From contig NW_003147799.1 in the NCBI RefSeq assembly GCF_000003605.2, positions 1 through 49,540 of the forward strand: a DNA stretch of 49,540 bases, in the 5' to 3' direction. The notes beneath the pieces were generated by a model, which searched no databases, was not told the DNA's origin, and was given only the letters and a program-made list of their open reading frames with translations. This document shows, one piece after another, positions 1 through 12,472 of this stretch. Numbering within the stretch: the first letter of the stretch is position 1; every line of letters begins with the position of its first letter. The translations under genes were made by a program, and so were the position numbers. Origin of the DNA: Saccoglossus kowalevskii (lineage: Eukaryota; Hemichordata; Enteropneusta; Harrimaniidae).

Positions 1-1468
1 ATGCAAAAGCAATATAAAAATGTCAAGCCAAAGCCAACTAATGCAAAGACAATATAAAAATGTCGATCCAATGCCAACTAATACAAAGACAATATAAAAG
101 TGTCAAGCCAAAGTCAACTAATGCAAAGACAATATAAAAGTGTCAAGCCAATGCCAACTAATACAAAGACAATATAAACGTGTCACGCCAAAGTCAACCT
201 AATGCAAAGACAATATAAAACTTTCAAGCTAAATTCAATATAATACAAAGACAATATAAAAGTTTCAAGCCAAAGTCAACCTAATGCAAGGACAATATAA
301 AATTGTCAAGCCAATGCCAACCTAATGCAAAGACAATATTAAACTGTCGATCCAATGCCAACCTAATGCAAAGACAATATAAAAATGTCAAGCCAAAGCC
401 AACTAATGCAAAGACAAAATAAAAATGTTGATCCAATGCCAACCTAATGCAAAGACAATATAAAAATGTCAAGCCAATGCCAACTAATGCAAAGACAATA
501 TAAAACTGTCGATCGAAAGACCACCCTAATGCAAAGTCAATATAAAACTGTCAAGCCAATGCCAACCTAATGCAAAGACAATATAAAACTGTTGATCCAA
601 TGCCAACATAATGCAAAGACAATATATAAATGTCAAGCCAAAGCCAACTAGTGCAAAGACAATATAAAACTGTCGATCCAATGCCAACCTAATGCAAAGA
701 CAATATAACAATGTCAAGCCAATGCCAACTATTGCAAATACAATATAAAACTCTCGAACCCATGCCAACCTAATGCAAAAACAATATAAAAATGTCAAGC
801 CAAAGCCAACCTAATGCAAAGACAATATAAAACAGTCGATCCAATGCCAACCTAATGCAAAGACAATATAAAAATGTCAAGCCAAAGCCAACCTAATGCA
901 AAGTCAATATAAACATGTCAAGCCAAAGCCAACTAATGCAAAGACAATATAAAAATGTTGATCCAATGCCAACCTAATGCAAAGACAATATAAAAATGTC
1001 AAGCCAATGCCAACTAATGCAAAGACAATATAAAACTGTCGATCCAATGCCAACCTAATGCAAAGACAAAATAAAAATGTCAAGCCAAAGCCAACCTAAT
1101 GCAAAGACAATATCAAACTGTTGATCCAATGCCAACCTAATGCAAAGACAATATAAAAATGTCAAACCAATGCCAACCTAATGCAAAGACAATATAAAAC
1201 TGTCGATCCAATGCCAACCTAATGCAAAGACAATATAAAAATGTCAAGCCAAAGCCAACCTAATGCAAAGACAATATAAAAATGTCAAGCCAAAGTCAAC
1301 CTAATGCAAAGACAATATAAAACTGTCGAGCCAATGCCAACCTAATGCAAAGACAATATAAAACTGTCAAGCCAAAGCCAACCTAATGCAAAGACAATAT
1401 AAAAATGTCAAGCCAAAGCCAACCTAATGCAAAGACAATATAAAACTGTCGATCCAATGCCAACCTAT
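1..1468. repeat. Minisatellite, 40/41-bp unit, about 36 copies
   Basis: The whole stretch is a head-to-tail array whose unit begins ATGCAAAGACAATATAAAA and ends in CAACTA (40 bp) or CAACCTA (41 bp). Two variants occur in the middle of the unit, GTCAAGCCAAAGCC and GTCGATCCAATGCC, and they often alternate, giving a partial higher-order period of about 81 bp. The first copies (1-280) are more diverged than the right-hand part. The array starts at the window edge, so its true length is unknown. It ends abruptly near 1468, where the sequence changes to unique DNA. If the claudin-like exon at 1975 has upstream exons outside the window, this array is intronic. Confidence 0.97.
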
Positions 1469-1479
1469 GATTTCCAGCA

Positions 1480-1974
1480 TTGCAAGTGGGCGATTTAACT
1501 TTCTATTGGTAGCCATACATTATATAGGGTACAAAATCTTTAACTCCAAAGGATGTGGCATCACTGCAAATCAGAAATGTAAAAAAATAGTAGAATGTCT
1601 TAAGCCTTAAGCTTAATTTGAGCGTGGTATTCGATTCATACATATTATGATGTAGATTATCACAGTTATCAACCATGTCTGCCGTTTATTAGTGTTCTTT
1701 GAAATACTATGTTCCAAAATTGCATGTTGTAACAGAACAAACGATGACAAATAATGTATAATACTCTATTCAAATTAACAAATTATGGAAATATTCTATG
1801 ATAATTATAGTGTGTGGGCATCTATGTAAATTTTCGCAACAGGAGATTTCGTGACGTTTAACTCTCAGCTATCCAAAAGAGTCATTAATCAATTCTTTGA
1901 AAAGTATTTTGGAAACTTTGCAGATAGAGTAAGTATGTTGACCTATTGGTGCATGACTTTTTGTATACTTTCAG
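1480..1974. other. Non-coding stretch between minisatellite and claudin-like exon
   Basis: AT-rich unique sequence. It ends in a pyrimidine-rich tract and AG at 1973-1974 that serves as the acceptor for the next exon. The reading frame happens to stay open leftwards to 1851, but those residues show no claudin TM2 or loop features, so I read them as intron. Confidence 0.5.
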
Positions 1975-2168
1975 CTCTGCTTGTTTTTCTGGCGACTACC
2001 ATCTACGCTGGGCGATCTAGCAGCCTATATCCTGGATACCATTTTGGATTCTCTATAATAATTGGATGGATATCGATACCAGTACAACTGATTGGAGGAT
2101 ACATGACTTGGAGGTCAACTGATAAAAGGTTTTCAAAGAAAGAAGAATACGAGGAAATCAATACATGA
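1975..2168 (+). CDS. Claudin/PMP22-type membrane protein, last exon (partial gene)
   Basis: This looks like the 3' terminal exon of a four-transmembrane claudin-family protein, a family that forms or regulates paracellular junctions at the plasma membrane. The exon follows the acceptor at 1973-1974 and opens in phase 1 (two bases complete an Ala codon), the same phase and residue as the last exon of the neighbouring gene at 6640. It encodes the end of TM3 (ALLVFLATTIYAG), a short second extracellular loop with an LYPGY motif, and TM4 (FGFSIIIGWISIPVQLIGGY). That pattern resembles the claudin G-x-(A/S)-x-x-x-GW...L-x-GG ending. A charged cytoplasmic tail KKEEYEEINT follows. No matching exons 1-2 are visible before it in the window. 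They may lie beyond the minisatellite, or this may be a gene fragment. AATAAA lies 284 bp downstream. Confidence 0.7.
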
Positions 2169-2451
2169 CTGTTAAATATTTCTGTCGATTTGCGATTATT
2201 TACTGTCGTTCAGCACTTTGACTTTATTATCCATGACATATATCAGTCTGCTGAATCCGACTTTTGCAGTGCGTGAGATCAACTCAGCCGGTGATGGAAG
2301 TCATTTTCTCATAGATACAGTCCGATGTTGCCATTTTTATCATACGTTCCATCTTAATATTACCCATAAGGGCAAACATTCCGAATTTATCTTATACCTG
2401 GTGTGAAACATTGCTTTAACAATTCATATTTTCGATGTTCGGTGTCTTGCT

Positions 2452-2457
2452 AATAAA
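2452..2457 (+). terminator. Polyadenylation signal AATAAA
   Basis: A canonical AATAAA downstream of the claudin-like terminal exon. It would give a 3' UTR of about 300 nt. A second AATAAA occurs near 2650. Confidence 0.45.
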
Positions 2458-2459
2458 AC

Positions 2460-4735
2460 TTGATCGGGATTTGTAGTTTCAAATATAGGATCAATATGTA
2501 AACTAGGTGAACTAAAATATGCAAATGAGAAGAAACATTTTGATACCTTTAAATACATTATATTAATATATATGTTTCTTTGTAACTTAATTACAAGTGC
2601 TCTACTATTTCCAGATCCTTATTTATCCCATATATAATGACAGTTCAGGACAATAAAGCAGTGTAACAGTTTTCTATATCTACATGCTATGTAATAACAA
2701 TCTCGGCAATCAGATTGGTTCATGCCAGAAGGTTAACACTTTTGACACAGTTTTGAGTATCACAAATGCGCCATTATCCCAGGATGTTGGCAGTGTTGCA
2801 CAATATTTCCTAATTAAATATTAATAATTACAGTAATTGGAATATGTTTGGTAGTTTCGGACGTCAACTAAATCGCATGTGTGTAAAGTATCTTATATTT
2901 GCGTTGTCATTTCAAAATCTTCCAACCCCAAATTCTCCACACACAAATTGTGTTCACCCACGTTTAGCTGCGATTTGGCAGTTCTAATTAACTTTAAAAT
3001 TAATAGCTATGTTACCAATGCATGTTCGAAACCGTAAATTTAGTGATGGCTCCAAAAATAACCACTTTTCTTAATCGCAATAGGGTAAGCTAAGGGTAAC
3101 CAATGTTAAACTACGGTTATCATTTATCCCGCTTTGATGCCTTGATTACGCCCTCACAAATTACGAACAATGCGTTCGTTTTTGTCCTTAGAAGCTGCAA
3201 AATGATACATGGGATATTTCATGAGTGACTCAACATTTTTTACATGTATATTAGTATTACATAAAGTTTTATTTTCATATCAGTAACACCTACTGTTTTA
3301 TCACATGTATATAAGTAGTATATGCTGATATTTATATATATATATATCGGCATTACATACTATTTTTTCAAATGTATATTAGTTGCACCAATAGTTGTTT
3401 TGGTTCATGCATATGTAGGTTGGTAAATCGAGCACATTTTCTCACATTAGATTAAGTGTTGTTTATCGACTATTGAGTTGGCTAAGCTGAGTTAAAACGA
3501 AAACCACGTGATATATTCGATGAAGAATGAAATATAACACTTTTATGTAAATAATAACGTTCCACTGACATCAATAAAGCGATTAGACTCCGCATTCAGT
3601 TTGTGTATGTTTGGTGTGGTAATTAATTCATTAATTATAATTCATATTCGTGCAATCAACTAATCAAATTGCATTCAGTGTTCAACATTACTATATATAA
3701 AAGTTGAAATACAATATAATGATATTAGTAGTTTATGATGGCGCTGCCCTGAAGCATAAACAGTAGGTGTTAATTGTAGGTTTGAAAACTACTCCAGGAA
3801 AAAAGCTTCTTCCAGTTTTTGTGTCGCGGTCGTTTTGAATTGCATTTATACTCAGTTCACCTCTGAATTGCTGAAGTATTATTGAAACCTCCTCAATTTT
3901 AAAAAGGGGAAATGTCTACGGAGAAAGAAACACGTATCTACCTGAACAGCAACACAAAAGAAAAAAGAAAAAAAAACAGGGAAAACAATGTCGATGGTTT
4001 CAATTAATTAATCTAAGTTCTGACGGTTATTAATACATCCATTAGGCCAGAAAAACTTATGTTGCCCTCAAGTCGGAAAATTGAAAAATTGGGTCGGTCG
4101 GTCGGATTTTTTTTAAAACTTCATAGTATTCGGAACATGTCAGAGAAATACAGATCAATTCGAGGTTTAAAGCCAATACTTATCCCCTGGAGACCATGGG
4201 GATCAAACAACGGTCCGGGAATTTTTAGAGGAAACACTTGTTACTGCTTAAAATGGTGAGTTTTTAATATTTGGGCCTATTACAAAAAAAATACATTTTT
4301 TGTTGCCTTAAACTGATTCGGTTTGCATCTACTCTACATGTCAAGCTTGATTTTTGTTTTCCCCAATATCGTATTTTTATGTGAACAAATAATATCTTCC
4401 GAAATGCCTATAATGAGGTTTGTCATAGTCGTGAGAGAAATACCAACTCAGGCCTTCGAGGTTGTGGAATTATATTACTCTCAGTATTTTAACGCTGTTA
4501 AATTAACTTGGTGTTGAAAGTCCCTCTGGGCGAAGGTTTTTTTGTTACTGAACTGAATCAAATGTCACATAATGCCTTCCCAAACGCATTAGGGCGTTTG
4601 ATGTATTCATTTAAAAAAAATATTACAAATATAGACCACACTTAACGCAGTGGGTCCAGTGTTACAAAGATACATGATGTGATACATACATATGCGCTTA
4701 TATGTCATTCATAATACAGATTTTACAGTGACAGC
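2460..4735. other. Intergenic, no gene seen
   Basis: AT-rich sequence with short TA runs (around 3335-3350) and A-rich patches (around 3960). Short open frames here (for example at 4059 and 4323) show no domain, no splice support and no homology to neighbours. Confidence 0.6.
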
Positions 4736-4738
4736 TGC

Positions 4739-4749
4739 ATATATATATA
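4739..4749 (+). promoter_or_regulatory. TATA-like run upstream of claudin gene
   Basis: A run of alternating TA (ATATATATATA) lies about 200 bp before the claudin start codon at 4945. It could act as a TATA box for that gene, but in AT-rich DNA this is weak evidence. Confidence 0.25.
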
Positions 4750-4944
4750 CTCACCAGGTGGAAGGTCACCCTATAATATAATAAGGTTCGAAGTTCGGTA
4801 GTAGTAGACACAAACATGCCAGGGCTGTGTGTCACTAGATAGATTGCAATGCGACGACGATCATTTGACAGCCGGCGTTAACACAGAATAGCGGTACACC
4901 CCTCAACCTTTGCACGTTACGTATTTTCTTGTCGTCGGAAAGGT

Positions 4945-6845
4945 ATGTGCATTCCACGACATATCATTTGTTTTGCTCTAGGTGTTGTGACATTCAGTTT
5001 GAACGTAGCTTCAACAGCAAGTACATTCTGGATCAAGGGTACAGATATGACATGGCACACCGGTTTGTGGCGAATATGTGTAATAGAATCAGATGTGCGT
5101 GTTTGTCAGGCGGTACCTGAACCCGAAGGTACGTAGCAATATATGACTATGTGATTTATTAATTATTGACAATGATTGTTTGTGTAAACGATGTCAGCAA
5201 TTCAATAAAATATTAACCCGAGCGCTGCTAGCTACATTGAAATACATCTTTGGATACGCCATCACAATACCGGCTGACTTGGGGGACGTTTTCAGATAAC
5301 GTGAACGTTATTATCTCGTGTTTGATTCATTAATGATATATCGTGAATGTAAATCACTGTACAATTGTCTTCTAATTCATATTGTTATTGTTGTTCAGAA
5401 TATATCAGAGCCGCACGTGTCTTCATGGTCCTTGGCTGTTTTTGTGAACTGCTGGCTTATGTTGTATTGGTATTTGAACACTACTATTCAAGGCCGGAAA
5501 CGATTATTTCAAAAATAGCAGCTTCCGTATTTGCGTCAACAGGTTAGTAATGCTTGTTACTTTTATTAAGCATCGAGAAGTATTTGCTAATTTTGTGACA
5601 ATTTCCTCCACCTTTGTCCCCATTGGGCTACATTGCTTTATAATTTAGATGCGTATTACATCACAAAACAATGCTTAATATATACAATATTCACCTGATA
5701 ATATAAGAGGAAGTATTATTTGTTTAATGTGTTAAGAAAATCGTCACATCTCGGTAAATGTGTTTTGTAGTTTCGACCTCACGACCACGTCATAGTAACC
5801 GAAACACAGTTATACGCCCTCACAGTAACTAGTTGAACATTCATTTCGTGAGCAAATTATATAACGTCGCAGAGACAGACATCTATATATAGCGCCAAGT
5901 ATTAATTTTATGGAACTAATAAGTTTATGCGGATTACGAACAAATAAACACACACACGACATCAGAATTCACGACATCGGCACCTTATAATAAAATACTA
6001 TTGTGGTTTTAAACGTCCTTTGGTTATTCCATTGAAATAACAATATTTTGTTGAATGCATATACTTGTTTGTTTTTACGATAAGTCACTTTCCAGTGTGT
6101 CAATGATTTACAATATTAATTAAACAACTGCAAATGAAAACAAACTTACTCATACTACATCATAAATTAGCATATGCATTTCGCCCAGATATCACTTGCA
6201 ACGAATCTGCTTCAGCCTTGACATGATATCATGATACATCGGTGTAAACGGTTTTACTAAGGCATTCAACTCACAATGAACTGTACAACGCATCGCTGGC
6301 TTGATTTTCATCAGAACTGTAAATACAGCATACATATATACAAAGATAAATTGTATATTAAGAAGTGCGTCCGTCGTTTGTAATATGGAATTCACCGGTG
6401 CATTGGACTGCAAATATATATTCCGAGCCATGTTTGAAGAATGAAAACAACAAAATAAACAAAAATGCTCTATTTTTAAAAAACATGGTAGATGACAATA
6501 TTTTTGTTTTGATCGCAAAATGCTTATGTATATTAATCAGTCTCAAAGTTTAAAAAAGCGTGTTATATGCCTTTGTTCGTGATTTTAAGAAGTATTTATA
6601 GAATATTTTCACAAATGAATAATGTCTGTTTCTTTTCAGCTGTGTTTCTATTAATTGGAAGTGTGTGGTACGTGATAGGAACACGCGAGATGTACCATGC
6701 AAGTACATTTAAATACGGACAGTCAATTATCTATACATGGGTAGGAACTGCTTTTGCAGTGTGTACCGGTGTTCTTTTTTGTATTCCTAAGTCGTGTCTC
6801 AGTAACTGGAAACGACTCAAAAACGCCGACGAAGAGACATATTAA
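4945..6845 (+). CDS. Claudin-like four-transmembrane protein, 3 exons, 177 aa
   Basis: Exons 4945-5128, 5399-5542 and 6640-6845 are joined by GT-AG introns (AAG|GTACGT, TTCAG|AA, ACAG|GTTAGT, TTTTCAG|CT). Both introns are in phase 1, and the joined frame is 177 codons plus a stop. Exon 1 holds TM1 and the first extracellular loop with the claudin signature: W29, G40-L41-W42, C45 and C54. Exon 2 starts with YIRAARVFMVLG, which matches the claudin Q-A-A-R-x-x-M beginning of TM2, with TM2 at about 66-87. TM3 is at about 101-122. The second loop (126-137) leads to TM4, about 138-158. The tail is short (NWKRLKNADEETY) and lacks the usual C-terminal YV PDZ ligand. The family forms tight or septate junction strands. 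At 177 aa it is a little shorter than vertebrate claudins (about 200-230 aa). An acceptor-like site at 4980-4981 leaves open an alternative upstream first exon. Confidence 0.85.
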
Positions 6846-7094
6846 AGTGAAAACTTGAAGTGTGATAAGTTGAGAGGCTTCCGCGACAATTATAACACAA
6901 TGATAGTGTAAAGACATTTTAAGATATTATTAGATTGACATATTTTGTTTTTCACTTGCGAAGTTCAGTCTATTCAGCTAGAGTGAATTGTGTGTTATAC
7001 GCTACTATTATTCTCATATAATAATCAACAATATTAAATCAGACGATCCCCAGTAGCTAGTATTGAGGGTTGATAATATGCAAATAACACAAGG

Positions 7095-7445
7095 ATTGTC
7101 ACGACAATACACCTGGTCAGTTCTGTGATGTTTATTCCAACGTTTCGCCCTAGAAATACGGCTTCTTCAAGAAAACTGTTGTAAAACAAATAGATACAAT
7201 GTGTAAATGATTGTGATTGAAATGGTTCAGTGAAAATAACGTGATTACAAGTACAATGTATTTACAAAAATAATAATAATACTCCAAAGACTTACCTCTG
7301 TTGGGATACCGTGAGATGTAAATTGGCATAACCCATACAGAGAGTGGAAACCTATTTATAGGTGTAATAGGTGGCGCTGTTAGATAAATGCGCCCTCACT
7401 GGCGGATGTTAATGCCCAGTGGTGTTTGTGTAATCAATTATTCTC
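7095..7445 (-). mobile_element. Possible 3' tail of a Penelope-like or LINE-type retroelement
   Basis: Read on the minus strand, 7100-7185 contains GAAGAAGCCGTATTTC, GGCGAAACGTTGGAATAAAC and TCACAGAACTGACCAGG. This resembles the GGCGAAACGT..GGAATAAA tails that I associate with Penelope-like elements in marine animals. Minus-strand sequence upstream (7380-7440) contains GTGAGGGCGCATTTATC. No reverse transcriptase or endonuclease frame remains. The assignment comes from memory of such tails and needs a repeat-library search. Confidence 0.3.
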
Positions 7446-7449
7446 ATAG

Positions 7450-10400
7450 ATACATTATAAAAGTCAGGCAATGTGAAGTGAATTGGTTAAATGGCATTCA
7501 CTCGTGCATGATATTCAGCCAAGTCAATTAACGACAATCTTTAGGTCACCTAATGATATTGCAGCATTCAAAATAATGCGACTTTTTCAATTCTAGTAAA
7601 TATTATATTTAATTTACTGGTCGCTGTTCCACAGGAGAGTACCCATTCTCCCTGGGGAGGACTAGAATGCATTACATGTCTCTCAAATTACATGAATATA
7701 CCAAAACACTAATAAACTAGATTAAGCTATACTTGTTCAATTGTCGCCCTCCCTGCATAGCAATGGTCAGTACATTTGACAGTCATTGTTGATACACACT
7801 TCACTGGACAGAAACATTCGTAGTATGTTTATATTCCAAACTATCCATTGAATTTGAGTAAAGGTGATGTACTAATAGTGACTTGAAGTGAAGTTACCCT
7901 GAAAATCACAGATTACACGACAGCAACGACGCTCGTAGCATGATTACTTTGGTAACGAATTACAATGACATAGGTTTTAAACAATTGACAGAATTGTTAC
8001 TTTTATACAAAATCAAAACAAAAACTGGTTAAGTTAATTTATTTACACACATCAACTTCTTAATTTTCTCATATTGAAACCGCGTGTGATGCAATCCATG
8101 TTTTGCTAATTGAAACATGTTTCTGTGACTTGTTTACTAGTAACAAATACAAAAATAACTAAATGTTTGTGAGTGTGAGAAAACCATCTCCCTGGTGAAA
8201 TTTTGAAAGCGATAAATGCGACCAATTATTCATTCTTATGTGGCATGTTTCCTCAACACACTTTCATGTATAGTTAATATTGACCCACATGACTAACAGT
8301 TTGTGGATCTATTTTTCCCGCATGAGTATTTATCTCTGATTCACTGATTTGATAGAATGTGCTTCTGTTTCACCATTATCGTATTTGGATTCAACAATAT
8401 ACGACTTTATCTTACATAACTTAGGTGAAATGTTCAACCAACAAAGCGCTTCTACGATCTTAAGAACAACGTCCTGTGAATGGTGACAGTGACTTGAGTA
8501 TTCTGTAGCACTTAATTTGTGAAAGTGCAAGGTTGATGCATTTCAAAGTATGTTGATGTATGTGGTCAAGTTATTTCTAGAGATTAGAAATGCAATCTTT
8601 ATGCATTGTATTTATAGAATATCAGCTGCGAAATGCAATTTATTATTGCACTAATAAACATTGGTTATAGGAAGAAACATGAAATACAATAGTCATATAG
8701 TTTAGGTTGAATTCTTGGGCGCCACCTAGTGACAATCGTTTGAATTTGCTAGCAGGAAGTGTGTGATAAAAGTGAATTTATTGAAAATATTATGATTATG
8801 ACCATAATTAGCTAGTAAAATAACAAATTGCATGTAACAGTGTCATATGCAGCATACTATAGTACCTACTATTATGCCGCTATTCACACGACTTATACGA
8901 CTCTCGGAATTGATTGTTTTATGCCACTAAACTCATTTTTTATACCGTCAAAACTTAATCTACAATTTAACAACATCTCTTGCGCGCATGTTTTAGTAAG
9001 TGTAATTATATTGTAAATCTTTTCAATGACGTGTTTCTAATAATTATACTGAATGGTACTGTAGCCACAGACCATCTACTGCAGACGGGATACACACTAA
9101 AACAGAGATAGTTAATGACCAGCTTGGCATTATTTTGAATAGGTAGTGCTCCCTCTGGTGGTGTAGAAAATAAATAAATCCCATTTCCTAATTTTCATAA
9201 ATGACTTTGACAATGCCTCACCTGTACTAGACAAATAAGCAGTATAAATTAATGAAGCCATAACTATATCATTATATTCACATAGTCGCTATAGATAATC
9301 ACGTACAATTGGCTTTTTCGCCATGTTTTTAAACCCATGGGTTCAAAACAAGTCAATACGTGTGTGTCCTGCCGAATGGTAAACACATGTTATGTTTATA
9401 AATATACTATACTAAACAACTGTTACTTACAATATTACTTACAATATTAGAGGAGACTAAAAGCTAATCCCATATAGGCGCTCGATTTCTGAGATTGGAA
9501 TGATGACATTAACAATACACCATTATATATGTTCCGTGAATTAGGGCGGGGGACAAAAGGACATTTTGTTTGCATCATCTGATTAGGTCAAGCACTGCTG
9601 AATTTAGACCGTACCCCAGAATGGACCTGAAATCATAAATGTATGCTTTTCCCTCATGATCGTGACATTATGTTGGCACATATATTTAGAGCTACACGCT
9701 GTGACTAAAGTTTGGCTCTTAACCATTGGTTCAAGTCCATATAATGTTGGGTATAGTGTTTAGTAGCGGTTTATATAGTAAGGGGCGACTCTAAATAATT
9801 GTAGTTCCTAGAAGAGGTATTACGTGAAGGAGCAATATTATCTTTTCTCATAGCTAGAATGCTATAAACAGTTTTAAAAAAGTCGTTTTCAAAAACTTAA
9901 TAAAGTGCATGTAATTAACGTTTCATGATTATTATAGAAAATACAACCCTATATTGAAGCGATCGCATGCATTGTTGGTTAACAATCACCGTCGCCCCGC
10001 AAGTTGCAAAAGGGGATTATATTTTTGTCCGCGTGAGGATTCAACAGCCAATTCATATAATCTACATTAGAAAAGACTCATCGTTATTTGTGTTGACTTT
10101 AAATGGCTGTGCAGGCTGTAGGATCTAGAAAGTTTATACCGTGGTGTTCATCTCATCGTTATTATCTGTAGTATTTGTGTGACATCATCAATCATCTTCT
10201 TTGGTATATCGAATTAAAACAACGTAAGGTAATTTACTTTCTTAGTTGATAAAAAGCAAACCTGATTTGTCGTATAAATAATATTTGTTTTTCTCCGATT
10301 TCCATATGTAATAGTTTCTACTTTTTATATTTTTGTCTTAATAAATTATTTTATCATAATTTTTTTTCTTTACTGTTGTATAATAAATTCATATCATATC

Positions 10401-11660
10401 AGGTGTCTATTTCAGTGATATGTCTGTATTAATATAATATGTTCATATATTTTTCAGTATATATATTCAGTAATATTTGTGAAACAAAAACTAATAATTA
10501 AATGTTTTAACAAAAGAAATCTGCAAAATGTCTTTTCTCCTGAACATTAGGTCAGTAGATTATACAAATAAGGAATGTGCAAACATCACAGCAAGACAGA
10601 TGGCCTATATAAGACAGTGTTCAAGGGGCGTTATTGCATTTACATTGTTGGTAACGTGAATTAGCCAACCAACTATACAAAATAATCTAGGTATAGTGTT
10701 ACTGTCATCAACATTACATGCTCATATTGCTGTCTTATACATAATACGATATTATTGGACTTATTATTGTACTGTTTTCATGTTGAATTCTCTCTGCTGC
10801 ACTGATGTACAGTTAATTGTCGCTAGATAACATCACAGACTTTGCAGTTTTGCTTCTCTATTGGGAATTCAAGGTAATTTCTTGTAATATGTATCTAGCT
10901 GTGTCCAGTTTTCCAATGACGTAACATTGGCTTCGAGACCACGAGAACGTTTTTTATTGTAAATATTGTTGCCTTTCCCACCTTCATCTCAAGAGATAAA
11001 CTTTTTTCATAATCCAATTTAAATTTGTTTTTAAATCAGTTGCTCTGATTATTTTCAAATCAAGTTCAGCTTACTTTCTGGTCCTTGCGTCGCCAATCGT
11101 TTCACGAGTGTGGCAAGATCCTGTGTGATCCTTAGCTACACGGTCAAGTATCGCATATTTGATAATCTCATTCTCTACAGTATACCCTTAATTTTATTGG
11201 CGTTGACACTTCGACATTAGGATAGGGCATTATTTCAGGGTAGTTTTATGATACTCTATTACAGACATCAATTACATGTGGCCTGGTTATCGGTATCAGG
11301 GATCGAAAACGCCAATAATATATTTGATGTGAAACGTACGAATGTTTTAATTTTCAAAAAGGAAAAAGAACGGATTCTTTAGTATCCTAGAGCTGTTACA
11401 AACATTTTTATATTCTCAGTTTTAAATTCAATTGGCTTACCTTGTGTTATGTTGTTAGGTTATTTCACATAACATCTTTAACTGTTTTACCAATTTTAGA
11501 AAAGAGGGTTCCTGATCCATCCCCACCCACAGACAAACACACCCACACCCACTACGGCTAATTGTTGGACACAAACAACACAACATTCTACGTATCTTAG
11601 CATAATATTGTCTAAGCATTTTGAGGCAGAATGCTACTCACGAGTTTTTTCGCTCTTCGT
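7450..11660. other. Long intergenic region, no gene seen
   Basis: More than 4 kb of AT-rich sequence with frequent stops in all frames. The short open frames (near 8330 and 8828) have no recognisable domain. I see no convincing RNA gene, tandem array or transposon ends here. A short duplication of ACTTACAATATT occurs near 9425-9450. Confidence 0.55.
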
Positions 11661-11664
11661 AGAT

Positions 11665-12330
11665 TAGTAGACTTGCTAAAAGGGTAAACGCTGCATTTTT
11701 TAGTACAAATGTTCTACTTGGCACACAAGTTCCTTGGGGCAATTGAAAATTTGTCATCCAAAGAAACACTCTGTATCTATGCAAATAAGGCCTAATTTGC
11801 ATAATTTATGCAAATTATTAAGAATTTTTTTAAATATTATTAAAAAATATTCATTCATGTCAAACAAATGTCTAGCTTGATATAAAATGTCTAAGGATCA
11901 AACAGAAAAATATCATACAAAATAAATCTTGTATTTATGCAAATAATCAGCTAATTTGCATAAATTCGGCTAATTAGTACATGAACATTATTAATTTTCA
12001 AGGTTTTTATGCACAGCATTTAGTGGTACAAACTTCCCACTTCCCACACATGTTCTTTGTATCAAAAGGAAAAGATTCATCCAAAGAGACACACTGTCTC
12101 TATGTAAATAATACCTAATTAGCATATTATGCATATTAGAACCTCAAAATACAAAATTCACTAATGGGAAAAAACAGACACAAAATACCGGGGGGTAGTG
12201 GTCTTACTTTGAATGATGTCCAATTAGGCAGATATCTGAACTAAATTTTACTCAGTATTTGTTTAAATAACCCCCAAATTGCATATAATGTACAAGATAT
12301 GCATAAATTATGCAAATTGCTATGTGAACG
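11665..12330 (+). repeat. Left terminal inverted repeat
   Basis: AT-rich arm dense in ATTTGCAT/ATGCAAAT octamers and their palindromic pairs. It is internally repetitive: the block TAGTACAAATG...CATCCAAAGAAACACTCTGTATCTATG (from 11700) recurs about 320 bp later (from 12020) as a diverged copy. So the arm is roughly two tandem subunits. It pairs with 15720-16491 in inverted orientation. Confidence 0.75.
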
Positions 12331-12472
12331 TAGGAATAAACAAGCAGCCTGCCGGCTGAGATACGAGGGACAATTAGTTGTGCATGTGTAATGATTTACA
12401 TCTCTGCAAAAAACAGCTCTGAACTAATTGTGGTTTCTGATTTACTGGTGTTTGAACTGAGTCAGGTGTGAA

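Noticed and set aside
281-798. Minus-strand open frames with repeated FYIVFALVGFGLTFLYCLCIR-like peptide
   Set aside because: They are by-products of the 40/41-bp minisatellite, whose 81-bp dimer keeps one frame open. There is no independent coding signal.
1-1468. CRISPR-like array
   Set aside because: The units are directly contiguous tandem repeats with no unique spacers, in an animal-type genome. It is a minisatellite.
1851-1974. 5' extension of the claudin-like frame to 1851
   Set aside because: The residues lack a membrane segment or loop signature, and the strong acceptor at 1973-1974 in the right phase indicates intron.
4929-5120. Overlapping plus-strand frame over claudin exon 1
   Set aside because: The alternative frame has no family motif. 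The frame from 4945 carries the claudin signature and splices in phase.
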